From Bilifractor porci (GTDB lineage Bacteria; Bacillota; Clostridia; Lachnospirales; Lachnospiraceae), in contig NZ_VUMV01000011.1 of the NCBI RefSeq assembly GCF_009696005.1, positions 1 through 51,973 on the forward strand: a stretch of 51,973 bases of DNA, read 5' to 3'. Shown here one piece after another: positions 23,206 to 32,762 of the stretch. The notes under the pieces were generated by a model, which was not told the origin of the DNA, did not search any database, and saw only the letters and a list, made by a program, of their open reading frames with translations. The translations under genes and the position numbers were made by a program. How positions within the stretch are numbered: position 1 is the first letter of the stretch; every line of letters starts with the position of its first letter.

Positions 23206-24825
23206 TCAGGCCGCCGCATTTTTCTGCCTTTTCTTCATCATCAGCAGAACCGCCAGCAGAATGACAAGGCCGCAGGGAAGGGAAATCCACGCGGACTTCG
23301 TCAGCCCGGCAATAATATAAGTGACAAAGGAAACCGCGGCACAGGTCATGGCATAGGGAAGCTGCGTCGTCACATGATTCAGGTGATTACACTGCGCTCC
23401 CGCCGAGGACATGATGGTGGTATCGGAAATGGGCGAGCAGTGGTCGCCGCAGACCGCGCCTGCCATGCAGGCAGACATGGCGATAATCATCATGCGGTAG
23501 TCCCCGTTTTCAAACACATGGACTACAATCGGAATCAGGATGCCGAAGGTTCCCCAGGAAGTCCCTGTCGCAAAAGACAGGAAAACAGCAATCAGGAAAA
23601 TAATGCAGGGCAGGAAGTTCATGAAACCGGAAGCGGAGTGCTGCACCAGTCCCGCCACATATTCCTTGGCACCCAGGCTGTCCGTCATTGCCTTCAGCGA
23701 CCAGGCAAAGGTCAGAATCAGAATCGGGGAAACCATCGCCTTAAAGCCCTCCGGAACGCAATCCATGCAGTCCTTAAAGGAAAGCACCCCGCGGACCAGG
23801 TAAATGACAATCGTAATCACAAGTCCGAAAAAGGAACCGAACACCAGGCCGACAGAGGCGTCGCTGCCCGCAAACGCGTCGACAAAATCGGTCCCGGAGA
23901 AAAATCCTCCGGTGTAGATCATCCCGATGACGCAGCAGACCACAAGGGCGGCAACCGGAATAACCAGGTCAAAAACCGTGCCCTTTGCGCTTACCTTTTT
24001 TTCTGATTCATTTGCATAAGGGCGGTCCGGCGTTGTGTACAGATCTCCGCGTATAGCATTCTTCTCATGCAGCGCCATAGGACCGTAGTCCACATTCAGA
24101 GCTACCAGCATAATCATCATAGCAATGGTTAAAAGGGCATAAAAATTGTACGGGATCGTCTGCACAAACAATGCAATTCCGTTTTTTCCCTCCACAAAGC
24201 CGGAGACAGCGGCAGCCCACGAGGAGATCGGCGCAATGATGCAGACCGGGGCCGCCGTGGCGTCGATCAGATAGGCCAGCTTCGCGCGGGACACCTGATG
24301 CTTGTCCGTCACCGGACGCATGACACTTCCCACTGTCAGGCAGTTAAAATAATCGTCAATAAAAATCAGGATTCCCAGAACAATCGTCGCAAACTGCGCG
24401 CCCGCCCTTGTCTTAATATGTCTGGAAGCCCACTGGCCAAACGCCGCGGAACCTCCGGCGCGGTTCATCATGGCGACCATGATACCCAGAATAACCAGAA
24501 ATACCAGAATACCGACATTGTAAGAATCCGAAAGAACAGAGATCACGCCGTCCTGAAACGTATGGGTCAGCGTACCCTCAAAGCTGAAGCCGGAATACAG
24601 CATCGCGCCGGAAAGGATTCCGATAAACAGGGAACTGTAAACCTCCTTGGTCACAAGCGCCAGCGCAATGGCAATAATCGGCGGGACCAGCGCCCAGAAA
24701 GATTCCTGGACCGTATCCTGATTGGTGGTCACCGCCCCGGTTACAAGGACAGCGATCACACAGACGACAGCAATCAGCAGGGCGATTCTGTCTCTTTTCA
24801 CCCGTTTGGCTTCTTTTTCATTCAT
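23206..24825 (-). CDS. Na+/H+ antiporter NhaC family protein
   Basis: The 539-residue protein has an N-terminal basic cytoplasmic start followed by about 11-12 hydrophobic helices. NhaC-family signatures are seen, such as FIDDYFNCLTVGSVMRPVTD and SPISDTTIMSSAGAQCNH in the last third. Relatives exchange sodium for protons or carry malate/lactate or amino acids. The exact substrate cannot be told from sequence. A GGGAGAAG site precedes the ATG. Confidence 0.88.
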   Translation of the reverse strand: MNEKEAKRVKRDRIALLIAVVCVIAVLVTGAVTTNQDTVQESFWALVPPIIAIALALVTKEVYSSLFIGILSGAMLYSGFSFEGTLTHTFQDGVISVLSDSYNVGILVFLVILGIMVAMMNRAGGSAAFGQWASRHIKTRAGAQFATIVLGILIFIDDYFNCLTVGSVMRPVTDKHQVSRAKLAYLIDATAAPVCIIAPISSWAAAVSGFVEGKNGIALFVQTIPYNFYALLTIAMMIMLVALNVDYGPMALHEKNAIRGDLYTTPDRPYANESEKKVSAKGTVFDLVIPVAALVVCCVIGMIYTGGFFSGTDFVDAFAGSDASVGLVFGSFFGLVITIVIYLVRGVLSFKDCMDCVPEGFKAMVSPILILTFAWSLKAMTDSLGAKEYVAGLVQHSASGFMNFLPCIIFLIAVFLSFATGTSWGTFGILIPIVVHVFENGDYRMMIIAMSACMAGAVCGDHCSPISDTTIMSSAGAQCNHLNHVTTQLPYAMTCAAVSFVTYIIAGLTKSAWISLPCGLVILLAVLLMMKKRQKNAAA

Positions 24826-24942
24826 TTTTCCATCTTCTCCCTCATTTTTTCAGGCTGCAGTGAACATCTGTCTGCCCGGAATTGTAAAAAACATATAAAG
24901 TGATTTTATGGCAGACACCCCGGCATGTCAACAAACCCTTCC

Positions 24943-26235
24943 CTATTTATCCGAAAGTCCGAGCTTTTTCCTCTCTCGTTTCGAGTACATGAAGGCCGGA
25001 AGCGGTTTGCCCTCCTTCTGCCAGGCACAGAACTCCGCGGTCGCCGCAAACATGACATCACCGGAAGAATTCAGCATAGTCTCCACACTGTCCTGGACAA
25101 CGCCGATAATAAAGCCTACTCCCACCACCTGCATGGCAATATCATTGGAGATCCCAAACAGCGAACATGCCATCGGAATCAGCAGCAGCGATCCGCCTGC
25201 CACACCGGAAGCGCCGCAGGCGGCAAGCGTAGACAGCACACTCAGGACCAGTGCCGTCGGAATATCCACGGAAATTCCCAGGGTATGTGCCGCCGCCAGG
25301 GTCATAACCGTTATGGTTACCGCGGCGCCGTCCATATTGATGGTGGCTCCCAGCGGTATGGAAACGGAATACATATCCTTATCCAGACCCATTCTTTCAC
25401 ACAGCGCCATATTGATCGGAATATTTGCCGCGGAGCTTCTGGTAAAGAAGGCAGTGAGCCCGCTTTCCCGCAGGCATTTGAAAACCAGCGGATAAGGATT
25501 CCGCCGCAGATGCAGCGCCGCGATCAGCGGGTCCACAGCCAGAGAGACGACCATCATACATCCCACCAGAAGAAGCAGAAGTTTCCCGTAGACGGTAAAG
25601 ACAGACAGGCCGTTTGTGGAGACCGTATTGAACACCAGTCCCATGATCCCGAACGGAGCCAGATTGATAATCCACCGTACCACCTGGGAGATGGCATCCG
25701 ACACATTTGCCATAAAAGTCCTGCTGTTATCCGAGGCGAATTTTTTCATGCCGAGCCCGAACATAACAGCCCAGAACAAAATGCCGATGTAATTGGCATT
25801 GATAAACGCGGAAAACGGATTGGCGATGATGTTCATCAGGACATTCTGGAGTACCTCGCCGATTCCCTGCGGTATGGCATCCGCCTGCGCCGCCTCGGTA
25901 AAAACAAGGGTCTGCGGAAACGTAAAACTCCCGATCACCGCAACGACTGCGGCCAAAAACGTGCTGAGCATGTACAGCCAGAGAACCATCCCGAAACGCC
26001 TGTCCAGACGGCTGCCGCCCTGCGCCAGCGCGCCGGCTACCAGAACGAAGACAAGAACCGGGGCGATCGCCTTCAGCGCGCCGACAAACAGATCTCCGAA
26101 TACGGCAATCCAGGCCGCTCCTGGAACCAGAAGAGCCAGCACGATTCCGATGCCCATGCCGATAACAATTCGCAGAATGAGACTCATGGAATTGTATTTT
26201 TTAACTACACTTTTGAAAAAAATAAGAACAGCCAT
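24943..26235 (-). CDS. sstT: serine/threonine:Na+ symporter SstT
   Basis: Starting at the ATG at 26235 behind GGAGAAAGG gives 430 residues. The protein follows E. coli SstT closely by memory. Shared segments include LFVGALKAIAPVLVF, NYIGILFWA, CLRESGLTAFFTRSSAANIP, SIPLGATINMDGAAVTIT and CGASGVAGGSLLLIPMAC. These include the dicarboxylate/amino acid:cation symporter hairpins that bind substrate and sodium. It imports serine and threonine. It is monocistronic by spacing. Confidence 0.95.
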   Translation of the reverse strand: MAVLIFFKSVVKKYNSMSLILRIVIGMGIGIVLALLVPGAAWIAVFGDLFVGALKAIAPVLVFVLVAGALAQGGSRLDRRFGMVLWLYMLSTFLAAVVAVIGSFTFPQTLVFTEAAQADAIPQGIGEVLQNVLMNIIANPFSAFINANYIGILFWAVMFGLGMKKFASDNSRTFMANVSDAISQVVRWIINLAPFGIMGLVFNTVSTNGLSVFTVYGKLLLLLVGCMMVVSLAVDPLIAALHLRRNPYPLVFKCLRESGLTAFFTRSSAANIPINMALCERMGLDKDMYSVSIPLGATINMDGAAVTITVMTLAAAHTLGISVDIPTALVLSVLSTLAACGASGVAGGSLLLIPMACSLFGISNDIAMQVVGVGFIIGVVQDSVETMLNSSGDVMFAATAEFCAWQKEGKPLPAFMYSKRERKKLGLSDK

Positions 26236-26321
26236 ACCTTTCTCCTCCCTCTGCGGACATTTGTCCGTATATGGAAATATCCTACCACACACGGGAGAAA
26301 GAATACAGCATTTCTGTTTGT

Positions 26322-27860
26322 TTAATCTTCTTTTTGTTCCAGAAGATACGCCAGAATGCCTGCCACCGTCTTGGAATCCTGGATCTCTCCGCTCTCAATC
26401 CTCCGTTTCAGTTCCTCCGGCGAATAGCTCTCCAGGCTGATTTCCTCCGCCTCATCCAGTTGCTGCGCACCCTTTTTTTCTACCGGTTTTGCCAGATAAA
26501 CCGCCGTACTTTCATCACACCAGGCAGTGGCGGTCTGCAGCTTCAGCAGCGGGGTCAGCTGGTCGCAGGTATAGCCGGTTTCCTCCTCCAGTTCGCGCAG
26601 AGCCGTTACCTCCGTATCCTCTTCATAGGAATTCTTCGCCCCGGCGGGAAGCTCCAGCGTTTCCCTGCCGATGGCGGGGCGGAACTGGCGGATCAGAAGG
26701 ATTTTTTCATCCGGCAGAACCGGGACAACGCAGGCTCCGCCCTTTTTCCTGTGCGCGACAAAATCCCAGATCTCCTTTTTTCCGTCCGGAAGCTCCATGA
26801 CATCATGATAAAAGTCCAGAACATGTCCGCTGGAGACCAGCTTCCTGTCCAGACGGCGCAGATGCCCCTTCCTGTCCTTTTGTTCTTCCTCAACAGGTGC
26901 CGGGCACTGTTCTTCCTTTTTTTCCGTGCCTTTGTCCTCTGTTTTTCCGCCCTGTCCGGATTCCTTGTCCTGTTCTGACAAATTCTCTGTTTCCGTTTTT
27001 TCTTCGGGAAGCGGAGCATCCTCTTCCACCGGTACGGTCTTCACAGGTTTCCCGTTCTTATCTACGGCACGTACAATCAGGTTTTCGGCAATCTTTGCGT
27101 AACGGGCAGGATTTCTTCCCGCTTTCTTCAGGTACCGGTAGCCGAACAGGCTGAAGACCAGCGCGCCGATAAAATTCACCATGAGATCCTTCATGGTATC
27201 CAGAATTCCGATATCCAGATAGCCGCCGGAAATGGTGTAGGTTTTCCCGGAGGCTGTGTAAATCACCGTTTTTTCGATGTCTTTTACCGCGATCGGAATC
27301 TGGGAATGGGTGGGATCCAGGGTGACAGACTGAAACTGCCTGACAATAAAGTCCTTCTGCATATCCTGTCCGAAGAAAAGATCTCCCGCGCACTCGATGA
27401 ACTCCCAGCAGACCCCGACTGTCATAGAGAAACAGAAGGCCACCAGACACAGATAGAGCGGGGAGAGCTGAATCCTTTTGCTGTGCCGGTTCAGCAGATC
27501 GATCAGGGAAAATCCTACCGCTGCGCAGAGAAACCCGTTAATCGTATGCAGCATGGTGTCCCATCCCGGAAGATTAATGTAAAAGTTATCCACCTCTCCC
27601 AGAATTTCCGCGGCGAAAATAAAAAGATAGATGATTCCCTCAAACAGCGGGGGGATTTCTATTTCCAGATTGTCCTCCATGAAGCTTGGAGCAAGAAAAA
27701 GGAGCAGGGATAGCAGACAGATCCCCACTCCCTCATAATTCCGCACAAAAATCTGCCGGATCATGCAGAAAAGAACCAGCGCGCGCAGAACCGTATACAG
27801 AATAAATGTCCGCCTGTCCAGACGGATCCGGTTTTTCAGATACCTGATATATCTGGCCAT
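26322..27860 (-). CDS. membrane domain fused to a C-terminal Nudix hydrolase
   Basis: Residues 1-245 contain about six hydrophobic helices and a loop with WDTMLHTINGFLCA, similar to the DUF2238/YjdF membrane family. Residues 260-330 are a charged, Glu/Lys-rich linker. Residues 335-512 are a Nudix domain of the ADP-ribose pyrophosphatase type. The Nudix box is complete, from GAKNSYEEDTEV through REL-EEETGY. The start lies 4 nt after the stop of the HD gene, so the two form an operon. Tethering a sugar-nucleotide hydrolase to the membrane is unusual. The fusion appears genuine because no stop or frameshift separates the parts. Confidence 0.85.
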   Translation of the reverse strand: MARYIRYLKNRIRLDRRTFILYTVLRALVLFCMIRQIFVRNYEGVGICLLSLLLFLAPSFMEDNLEIEIPPLFEGIIYLFIFAAEILGEVDNFYINLPGWDTMLHTINGFLCAAVGFSLIDLLNRHSKRIQLSPLYLCLVAFCFSMTVGVCWEFIECAGDLFFGQDMQKDFIVRQFQSVTLDPTHSQIPIAVKDIEKTVIYTASGKTYTISGGYLDIGILDTMKDLMVNFIGALVFSLFGYRYLKKAGRNPARYAKIAENLIVRAVDKNGKPVKTVPVEEDAPLPEEKTETENLSEQDKESGQGGKTEDKGTEKKEEQCPAPVEEEQKDRKGHLRRLDRKLVSSGHVLDFYHDVMELPDGKKEIWDFVAHRKKGGACVVPVLPDEKILLIRQFRPAIGRETLELPAGAKNSYEEDTEVTALRELEEETGYTCDQLTPLLKLQTATAWCDESTAVYLAKPVEKKGAQQLDEAEEISLESYSPEELKRRIESGEIQDSKTVAGILAYLLEQKED

Positions 27861-27864
27861 TGTT

Positions 27865-28353
27865 TTACCCCTCTGAAAAATTTATGTGCAGGACCATCTC
27901 CTCAAACGCGCAGATCTTATCCGCCAGTGTCACAATCCATGCCTCTTTGCATCTCGGAAGATGCGTAAGGTTCAGCGGCCACATATGGCTGTAGATGATA
28001 TTCTTCTCCGTCTCGTTCAGATTGAATTTTTCCTCCGCGTTTTTAAGCGCCGTGCCGGCGTGGGAGGTTCCGTGCCGGTAAGCGCCCATGGGATGATCCC
28101 GGAAATCGTACAGATAATAATCGTGCAGGACAGCTCCCCGCAGCAGGGATTTCTCATCGACCTTAACGTGAAGCCTTTTTTCTATTTTGTGGCTCATCCT
28201 GGCCACATGGCACACATGATTAAAGGTATTGCTGACCGTGTGCTGCCTGAACTGCCTCATGACCCGGATATCCGGATCGTTCTTCATAGCCTCCAGGGCT
28301 TCTGTATAGGTATCGTTTTCTTCTTCTTTTTCGTTTTTAACAGATATCGTCAT
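27865..28353 (-). CDS. HD-domain phosphohydrolase
   Basis: The ATG at 28353 (MTISVKN) has AAGGAAGG upstream and gives 162 residues. A start 45 nt further up is also open. HD signatures are HVCHVARMSH, the HD pair in VLHDYYLYD, and later HGTSHAG and SHMWPL histidines. Such proteins hydrolyse phosphate esters of nucleotides. It is the first gene of an operon with the membrane-Nudix protein, suggesting paired nucleotide clean-up (inference). Confidence 0.85.
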   Translation of the reverse strand: MTISVKNEKEEENDTYTEALEAMKNDPDIRVMRQFRQHTVSNTFNHVCHVARMSHKIEKRLHVKVDEKSLLRGAVLHDYYLYDFRDHPMGAYRHGTSHAGTALKNAEEKFNLNETEKNIIYSHMWPLNLTHLPRCKEAWIVTLADKICAFEEMVLHINFSEG

Positions 28354-28488
28354 AATCGAAAGCCTTCCTTCTGTTATCTCCGGAACTTTCTGCCGCACAT
28401 CACCCGGAGGCTGCCGGCAGACTGTTCCGAAAACATATTATACTATGCTTTTTCAGGAAAAACCACATTTCCGGCATTTTCAGCCCGG

Positions 28489-28520
28489 TTGTCCTGAGGC
28501 GGACGTTGTGTTAGACTAAC
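28489..28520 (+). promoter_or_regulatory. feoB promoter with overlapping palindromic operator
   Basis: TTGTCC (28489-28494), a 17-bp spacer and TAGACT (28512-28517). The -10 box is inside the perfect palindrome GTTAGACTAAC (28510-28520), which resembles the core of DtxR-type iron regulator sites. The leader can fold as AGAGCC (28547-28552) with GGCTCT enclosing GGAGAA with TTCTCC. Confidence 0.55.
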
Positions 28521-28614
28521 CGGTAGAAAATAAACATTGGAATAGAGCCTTCGGAGAAATGGCATATTCTCCCCAAAACGGCTCTGATCTTCTTCAATGG
28601 AGGGATTTGCAGCA

Positions 28615-31038
28615 GTGATACAACAGAATAATACCCTGACCGGCCTTGACATCGGGGAATCCGGCATTATTACAGCAGTTGGCGGGGAGGGTGCTTTGCG
28701 GCAGCACTTTCTGGACATGGGTCTGATCCCCGGTGTAGAAGTCTCGCTTGAAAAATATGCCCCCATGGGCGATCCCATGCAGCTGAAGGTGGCAGGCTAT
28801 GAACTGACCCTGCGGGTCGCGGACGGCGAAAAAATATCCGTCCGTCCCCTGACCGCGGACGAAAAAAAGGCATCCGCCGCCAGGACGGCGGCGGGAATTC
28901 TTTCCTCCGAAGGAACATCCCCAAAAGGGGAGAATCCGGCCGAACCGGGTTCCGCACTGCTGGAGCATCCCGGTCTTGGCGAGGGTGGCCGGTATCATGT
29001 AAAAAAAGGGGAGCATCCGCTTCCGGACGACGCCCGGCTGACCTTTGCCCTTGCAGGCAACCAAAACTGCGGAAAAACAACCCTGTTTAACCAGCTGACA
29101 GGCGCCAACCAGCACGTCGGCAATTTCCCCGGCGTGACGGTTGACCGGAAGAGCGGAGCCATCAAGGGACATCCCAACACGGAGATCACCGACCTGCCCG
29201 GCATCTATTCCATGTCCCCCTACACGGATGAGGAAATCGTCACCCGTCAGTTTATCATCGGAGAAAAACCGACAGCCATTATCAATATCGTGGACGCCAC
29301 GAATATCGAGCGCAACCTTTACCTGACGATGCAGCTGATGGAGCTGGACCGCCCGGTTGTCCTTGCCCTGAATATGATGGACGAACTGCGCGGGAACGGC
29401 GGCTCTGTCCGGGTAAACCTGATGGAGTCCATGCTGGGAATCCCTGTCGTCCCGATTTCCGCGGTAAAGGGGGAAGGGGTCGAGGAGCTGGTCAAGCATG
29501 CCCTGCATATCGCGCACTACCAGGAGTGCCCCGGCCGCACCGATTTCTGCGATAAAAATGACCACGGAGGGGCTGTACACCGCTGTCTGCACGCGATTAT
29601 GCACCTGATTGAAGACCATGCGCTGGCAGCTGACATACCGGTCCGCTTTGCGGCGACCAAGCTGTGTGAAAACGACAAGCTTGTCATGGACGCGCTGAAG
29701 CTGGACCAGAATGAAAAAGAGATGATTGAGCACATTATCGTGCAGATGGAGGAAGAGCGCGGGCTGGACCGCACCGCAGCCATTGCCGACATGCGCTTCC
29801 AATTTATAAAGAAACTGGTCGCCGCAACCGTTGTAAGGCCGCATGAGAGCAAAGAACATCTCCGGAGCCTGAAGATCGACAAAATCCTGACGGGGAAATA
29901 TACGGCCATACCGTCCTTTATTCTGATTATGGGACTGGTTTTCTGGCTTACCTTCGGCGTGATCGGCCTTGCCCTGCAGAATCTGATGGCCGCGGGCATC
30001 AGCGCTTTGACCGCGCTTACCGACCAGGCGCTGACTGCCGCGAATGTCAATACCGTCCTGCACTCGCTGATTATTGACGGCATTTTTACCGGGGTGGGCT
30101 CCGTCCTGTCCTTCCTGCCGATTATTGTAACGCTGTTCTTCTTCCTCTCGCTGCTGGAGGATACCGGCTATATGGCACGGATTGCCTTTGTCATGGACAA
30201 GCTTCTCCGGAGAATCGGCCTTTCCGGAAGATCCATTGTGCCCATGCTGATCGGCTTCGGATGCTCCGTGCCGAGCATTATGGCTTCGCGCACGCTTCCC
30301 TCGGAGCGTGACCGGAAAATGACGATCATGCTGACTCCTTTTATGAGCTGCACCGCAAAATATCCGATTTACGGCTTCTTTGTCGCCGCCTTTTTCCCGA
30401 AATACGCATGGCAGATTGTCATCGGCCTCTACGCACTGGGCGTTCTGGTCGGCATTCTGGTGGCGCGGATTTCCAAGGATACGGTATTCAAGGGAGAGGC
30501 TGTCCCCTTTGTCATGGAGCTTCCGAACTACCGGCTGCCCAGCCCGAAAAATGTCGCCCAGCTGCTGTGGGAGAAGGCAAAGGACTTTCTTCAGCGGGCA
30601 TTTACCATCATCTTTCTGGCATCCATCGTCATCTGGTTCCTGGAAACCTTTGATTTCCATCTGACCATGGTGACCGATTCCCAGAAGTCCATGCTGGCCG
30701 TCATCGCAAGCGTCATCGCACCTGTTTTCCGGCCGCTCGGCTTCGGGGACTGGAGAATTTCCACCTCGCTGATCACAGGATTTCTTGCGAAGGAGAGTGT
30801 TGTCTCCACCCTGAACGTACTCTTTGGCTCCACCGCCGCCCTCATGGCGTCCCTGGAACCTTCCGCCGCCGTGGCGCTCCTTGTCTTCTGCCTGCTTTAC
30901 ACCCCCTGTGTGGCAGCCATCTCCTCCGTCCGCAATGAGCTCGGAGGAAAATGGGCGGCAGGCATGGTGCTCTTCCAGTGTGTCATTGCCTGGATCTGTT
31001 CCTTTGTGGTCCATCTGATCGTCATGGCGGTCATGTAA
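28615..31038 (+). CDS. feoB: ferrous iron transporter FeoB with fused N-terminal FeoA domain
   Basis: The GTG at 28615 sits 10 nt behind GGAGGG. The ATG at 28597 has no site. The protein has about 807 residues. A FeoA SH3-like domain comes first (LRQHFLDMGLIPGVEVSLEKYAP). After a linker follows the G domain with P-loop GNQNCGKTTLFN, switch region NFPGVTVDRKSG, DLPGIYS, and NMMD. The FeoB membrane part has two Gate motifs (FGCSVPSIMASRT and CVAAISSV regions) and about eight helices. It imports Fe2+ across the membrane. The FeoA fusion is known in some Clostridia. It is divergent from the HD/Nudix operon. Confidence 0.96.
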   Translation: MIQQNNTLTGLDIGESGIITAVGGEGALRQHFLDMGLIPGVEVSLEKYAPMGDPMQLKVAGYELTLRVADGEKISVRPLTADEKKASAARTAAGILSSEGTSPKGENPAEPGSALLEHPGLGEGGRYHVKKGEHPLPDDARLTFALAGNQNCGKTTLFNQLTGANQHVGNFPGVTVDRKSGAIKGHPNTEITDLPGIYSMSPYTDEEIVTRQFIIGEKPTAIINIVDATNIERNLYLTMQLMELDRPVVLALNMMDELRGNGGSVRVNLMESMLGIPVVPISAVKGEGVEELVKHALHIAHYQECPGRTDFCDKNDHGGAVHRCLHAIMHLIEDHALAADIPVRFAATKLCENDKLVMDALKLDQNEKEMIEHIIVQMEEERGLDRTAAIADMRFQFIKKLVAATVVRPHESKEHLRSLKIDKILTGKYTAIPSFILIMGLVFWLTFGVIGLALQNLMAAGISALTALTDQALTAANVNTVLHSLIIDGIFTGVGSVLSFLPIIVTLFFFLSLLEDTGYMARIAFVMDKLLRRIGLSGRSIVPMLIGFGCSVPSIMASRTLPSERDRKMTIMLTPFMSCTAKYPIYGFFVAAFFPKYAWQIVIGLYALGVLVGILVARISKDTVFKGEAVPFVMELPNYRLPSPKNVAQLLWEKAKDFLQRAFTIIFLASIVIWFLETFDFHLTMVTDSQKSMLAVIASVIAPVFRPLGFGDWRISTSLITGFLAKESVVSTLNVLFGSTAALMASLEPSAAVALLVFCLLYTPCVAAISSVRNELGGKWAAGMVLFQCVIAWICSFVVHLIVMAVM

Positions 31039-31052
31039 CCTCTTCTGGGGCA

Positions 31053-31094
31053 GAAAAGAAAAAGCCTGCCGGACACCTTGACGGGCCGGCAGGC
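31053..31094 (-). terminator. terminator of the cytidylyltransferase transcript
   Basis: GCCTGCCGG (31064-31072) and CCGGCAGGC (31086-31094) form a perfect 9-bp stem. In minus-strand RNA a U-rich tract follows (31063-31053). It lies between the convergent feoB and cytidylyltransferase genes. Confidence 0.8.
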
Positions 31095-31114
31095 AGCAGA
31101 AGCGCAGCACTGCT

Positions 31115-31897
31115 TTATTCTTCCCATTTTTTCCAGGGCGCGTTTCCGGACGCCAAAAGCTTTTCCAGCATATCCATCTCCCGCTTGTTGTCCATGCACT
31201 GCCAGAATCCCTTGTGCATGTAGGACATCAGCTCCCCCTCTTCCGCCAGCCGCTCCAGCGGTTCCTTCTCGAAAACTGTATCATCCCCCTCAATATAGTC
31301 AAAGATCTCCGGATTCAGGACCATGTATCCCGCGTTGATCGGGGAACTGTCCTGGATATTCTTCTCCCGGAAGGACTTCACCGCGTTGTCTCCCCCGATA
31401 TTCAGAATCCCCTTCTGCTGTTCCATGATGACAGCGGTAAGCGTCGCGATTTTTCCGTGCTGCTGATGAAATTTCAGAAGATCCCGGATGTTGACATCGC
31501 AGACCCCGTCTCCATAGGTCATAAAAAAAGGCTCGTCTCCCACATATTTCCGGATTCGACAGATTCTTCCCCCAGTCATGGTGTGCAGTCCTGTATCCAC
31601 CACCGTGACCTTCCAGGGCTCACAGTGGGACTCCAGCACCCGCATCTCATTCCTTCCGTTTGTAAAATCAAACTGTACATCCGAACTGTTCAGATAGTAA
31701 TCCGCGAACCATTTTTTAATAACCTGCTGCTTATAGCCCGCGCAGATAATGAAGTCATTAAATCCATAGTAGAGGTATTCCTTCATGATATGCCAGAGAA
31801 TCGGTTTTCCTCCGATCTCTACCATCGGCTTCGGCTTAAACTGGGACTCCTCGGATATCCTTGTTCCGAAGCCTCCTGCCAGCAAAACAACCTTCAT
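31115..31897 (-). CDS. rfbF: glucose-1-phosphate cytidylyltransferase
   Basis: The 260-residue nucleotidyltransferase makes CDP-glucose from CTP and glucose-1-phosphate, the first step to CDP-linked dideoxyhexoses. The N-terminal signature is LAGGFGTRISEES followed by KPKPMVEIGGKPIL. GDGVCDVNI is the metal-binding aspartate motif, and MDNKREMDMLE sits near the end. Length fits RfbF exactly. No CDP-glucose 4,6-dehydratase lies nearby, so the product's pathway is not in this window. Confidence 0.93.
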   Translation of the reverse strand: MKVVLLAGGFGTRISEESQFKPKPMVEIGGKPILWHIMKEYLYYGFNDFIICAGYKQQVIKKWFADYYLNSSDVQFDFTNGRNEMRVLESHCEPWKVTVVDTGLHTMTGGRICRIRKYVGDEPFFMTYGDGVCDVNIRDLLKFHQQHGKIATLTAVIMEQQKGILNIGGDNAVKSFREKNIQDSSPINAGYMVLNPEIFDYIEGDDTVFEKEPLERLAEEGELMSYMHKGFWQCMDNKREMDMLEKLLASGNAPWKKWEE

Positions 31898-31948
31898 TTT
31901 CCCGTTCCGCCTCCCTGCAAATGCTGATTCCGTCCGAACTTCCGCCTT

Positions 31949-32725
31949 TTACAGATCCGTCTGCCTGTGATACTCCCGCACCCACAGGTTCAGTGCGGCA
32001 TCCATATCCTCCGGCACAGACGGCTCCGGAAGAGACCGGATCTGACGCTCCATCTCCTCCCGGTCCGGTTCCCCGACACCCAATTCCTCACATTTCCGCT
32101 GAAACGCCTCTTCGCCGTCCTTCATGCGGACGCAGAAAAGATAGCCGTTCCGGGCGGCGGATGTCTGAAGCAGGTCAAACGCCTTTTTCATGCACTCGCA
32201 CGCTTCCTCCATCTGAAAGAGCCGCGCAAAGACCGCTCCCGCGTTGTAGTACACCGTGCCCCGGAACTGCGCCCCCGTGGAATGCTCCGCGCCTTCCGAC
32301 AGCTTCAGCGCCTTTTGGTAACAGCTGACCGCCCTGGTGTACTTTTCATATCCGGCAAGCACATCCCCCTTCTGCTTCAGCCGGACCTCCCCCGGCAGTT
32401 TTTCCATCTCCTGTATCTTTTCCGACCATGTGTTTTTTTCCGCAGGACTGAGCCAGCCGATTTCCTGAAAAACCGGCAGGATCAGATCCGCAAGCCCCGC
32501 GCCTCCGGCTCTCTGCTTTTCCAGCGTCTCCGCCAGGCGGTGCAGACGCAGTTCCCCTCCAAGCCAGTCCGTCATAGCCGGTCCGAAAAAATCACGATCA
32601 AGGAGGGCCGGATGTCCCTGCATAAAATAGCAGAGTTCCTCGATGGAATACAGCTTCAGATCGATATCCTCCGCGTAAAAAGGCTGTTCCGCGCGGGGCA
32701 CCTGACAAAGTATCACTTCACTCAT
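31949..32725 (-). CDS. TPR-like hypothetical protein
   Basis: The 258-residue protein has a GGAGAG site. The middle region (EKYTRAVSCYQKALKLSEG, then YYNAGAVFARLFQMEEACEC) looks like two tetratricopeptide helices. It is likely a scaffold or adaptor. It stands at the end of a transcript with the DUF5716 and DUF5717 genes, so it probably acts with them. No catalytic motif is seen. Confidence 0.7.
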   Translation of the reverse strand: MSEVILCQVPRAEQPFYAEDIDLKLYSIEELCYFMQGHPALLDRDFFGPAMTDWLGGELRLHRLAETLEKQRAGGAGLADLILPVFQEIGWLSPAEKNTWSEKIQEMEKLPGEVRLKQKGDVLAGYEKYTRAVSCYQKALKLSEGAEHSTGAQFRGTVYYNAGAVFARLFQMEEACECMKKAFDLLQTSAARNGYLFCVRMKDGEEAFQRKCEELGVGEPDREEMERQIRSLPEPSVPEDMDAALNLWVREYHRQTDL

Positions 32726-32762
32726 GATTCATGCTCTCCTTTACGGGAATCCTCCCGGATTT

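Noticed and set aside
28594-31110. 838-codon minus-strand frame opposite feoB
   Set aside because: FeoB motifs prove the plus strand; the antisense frame has a shadow-like composition.
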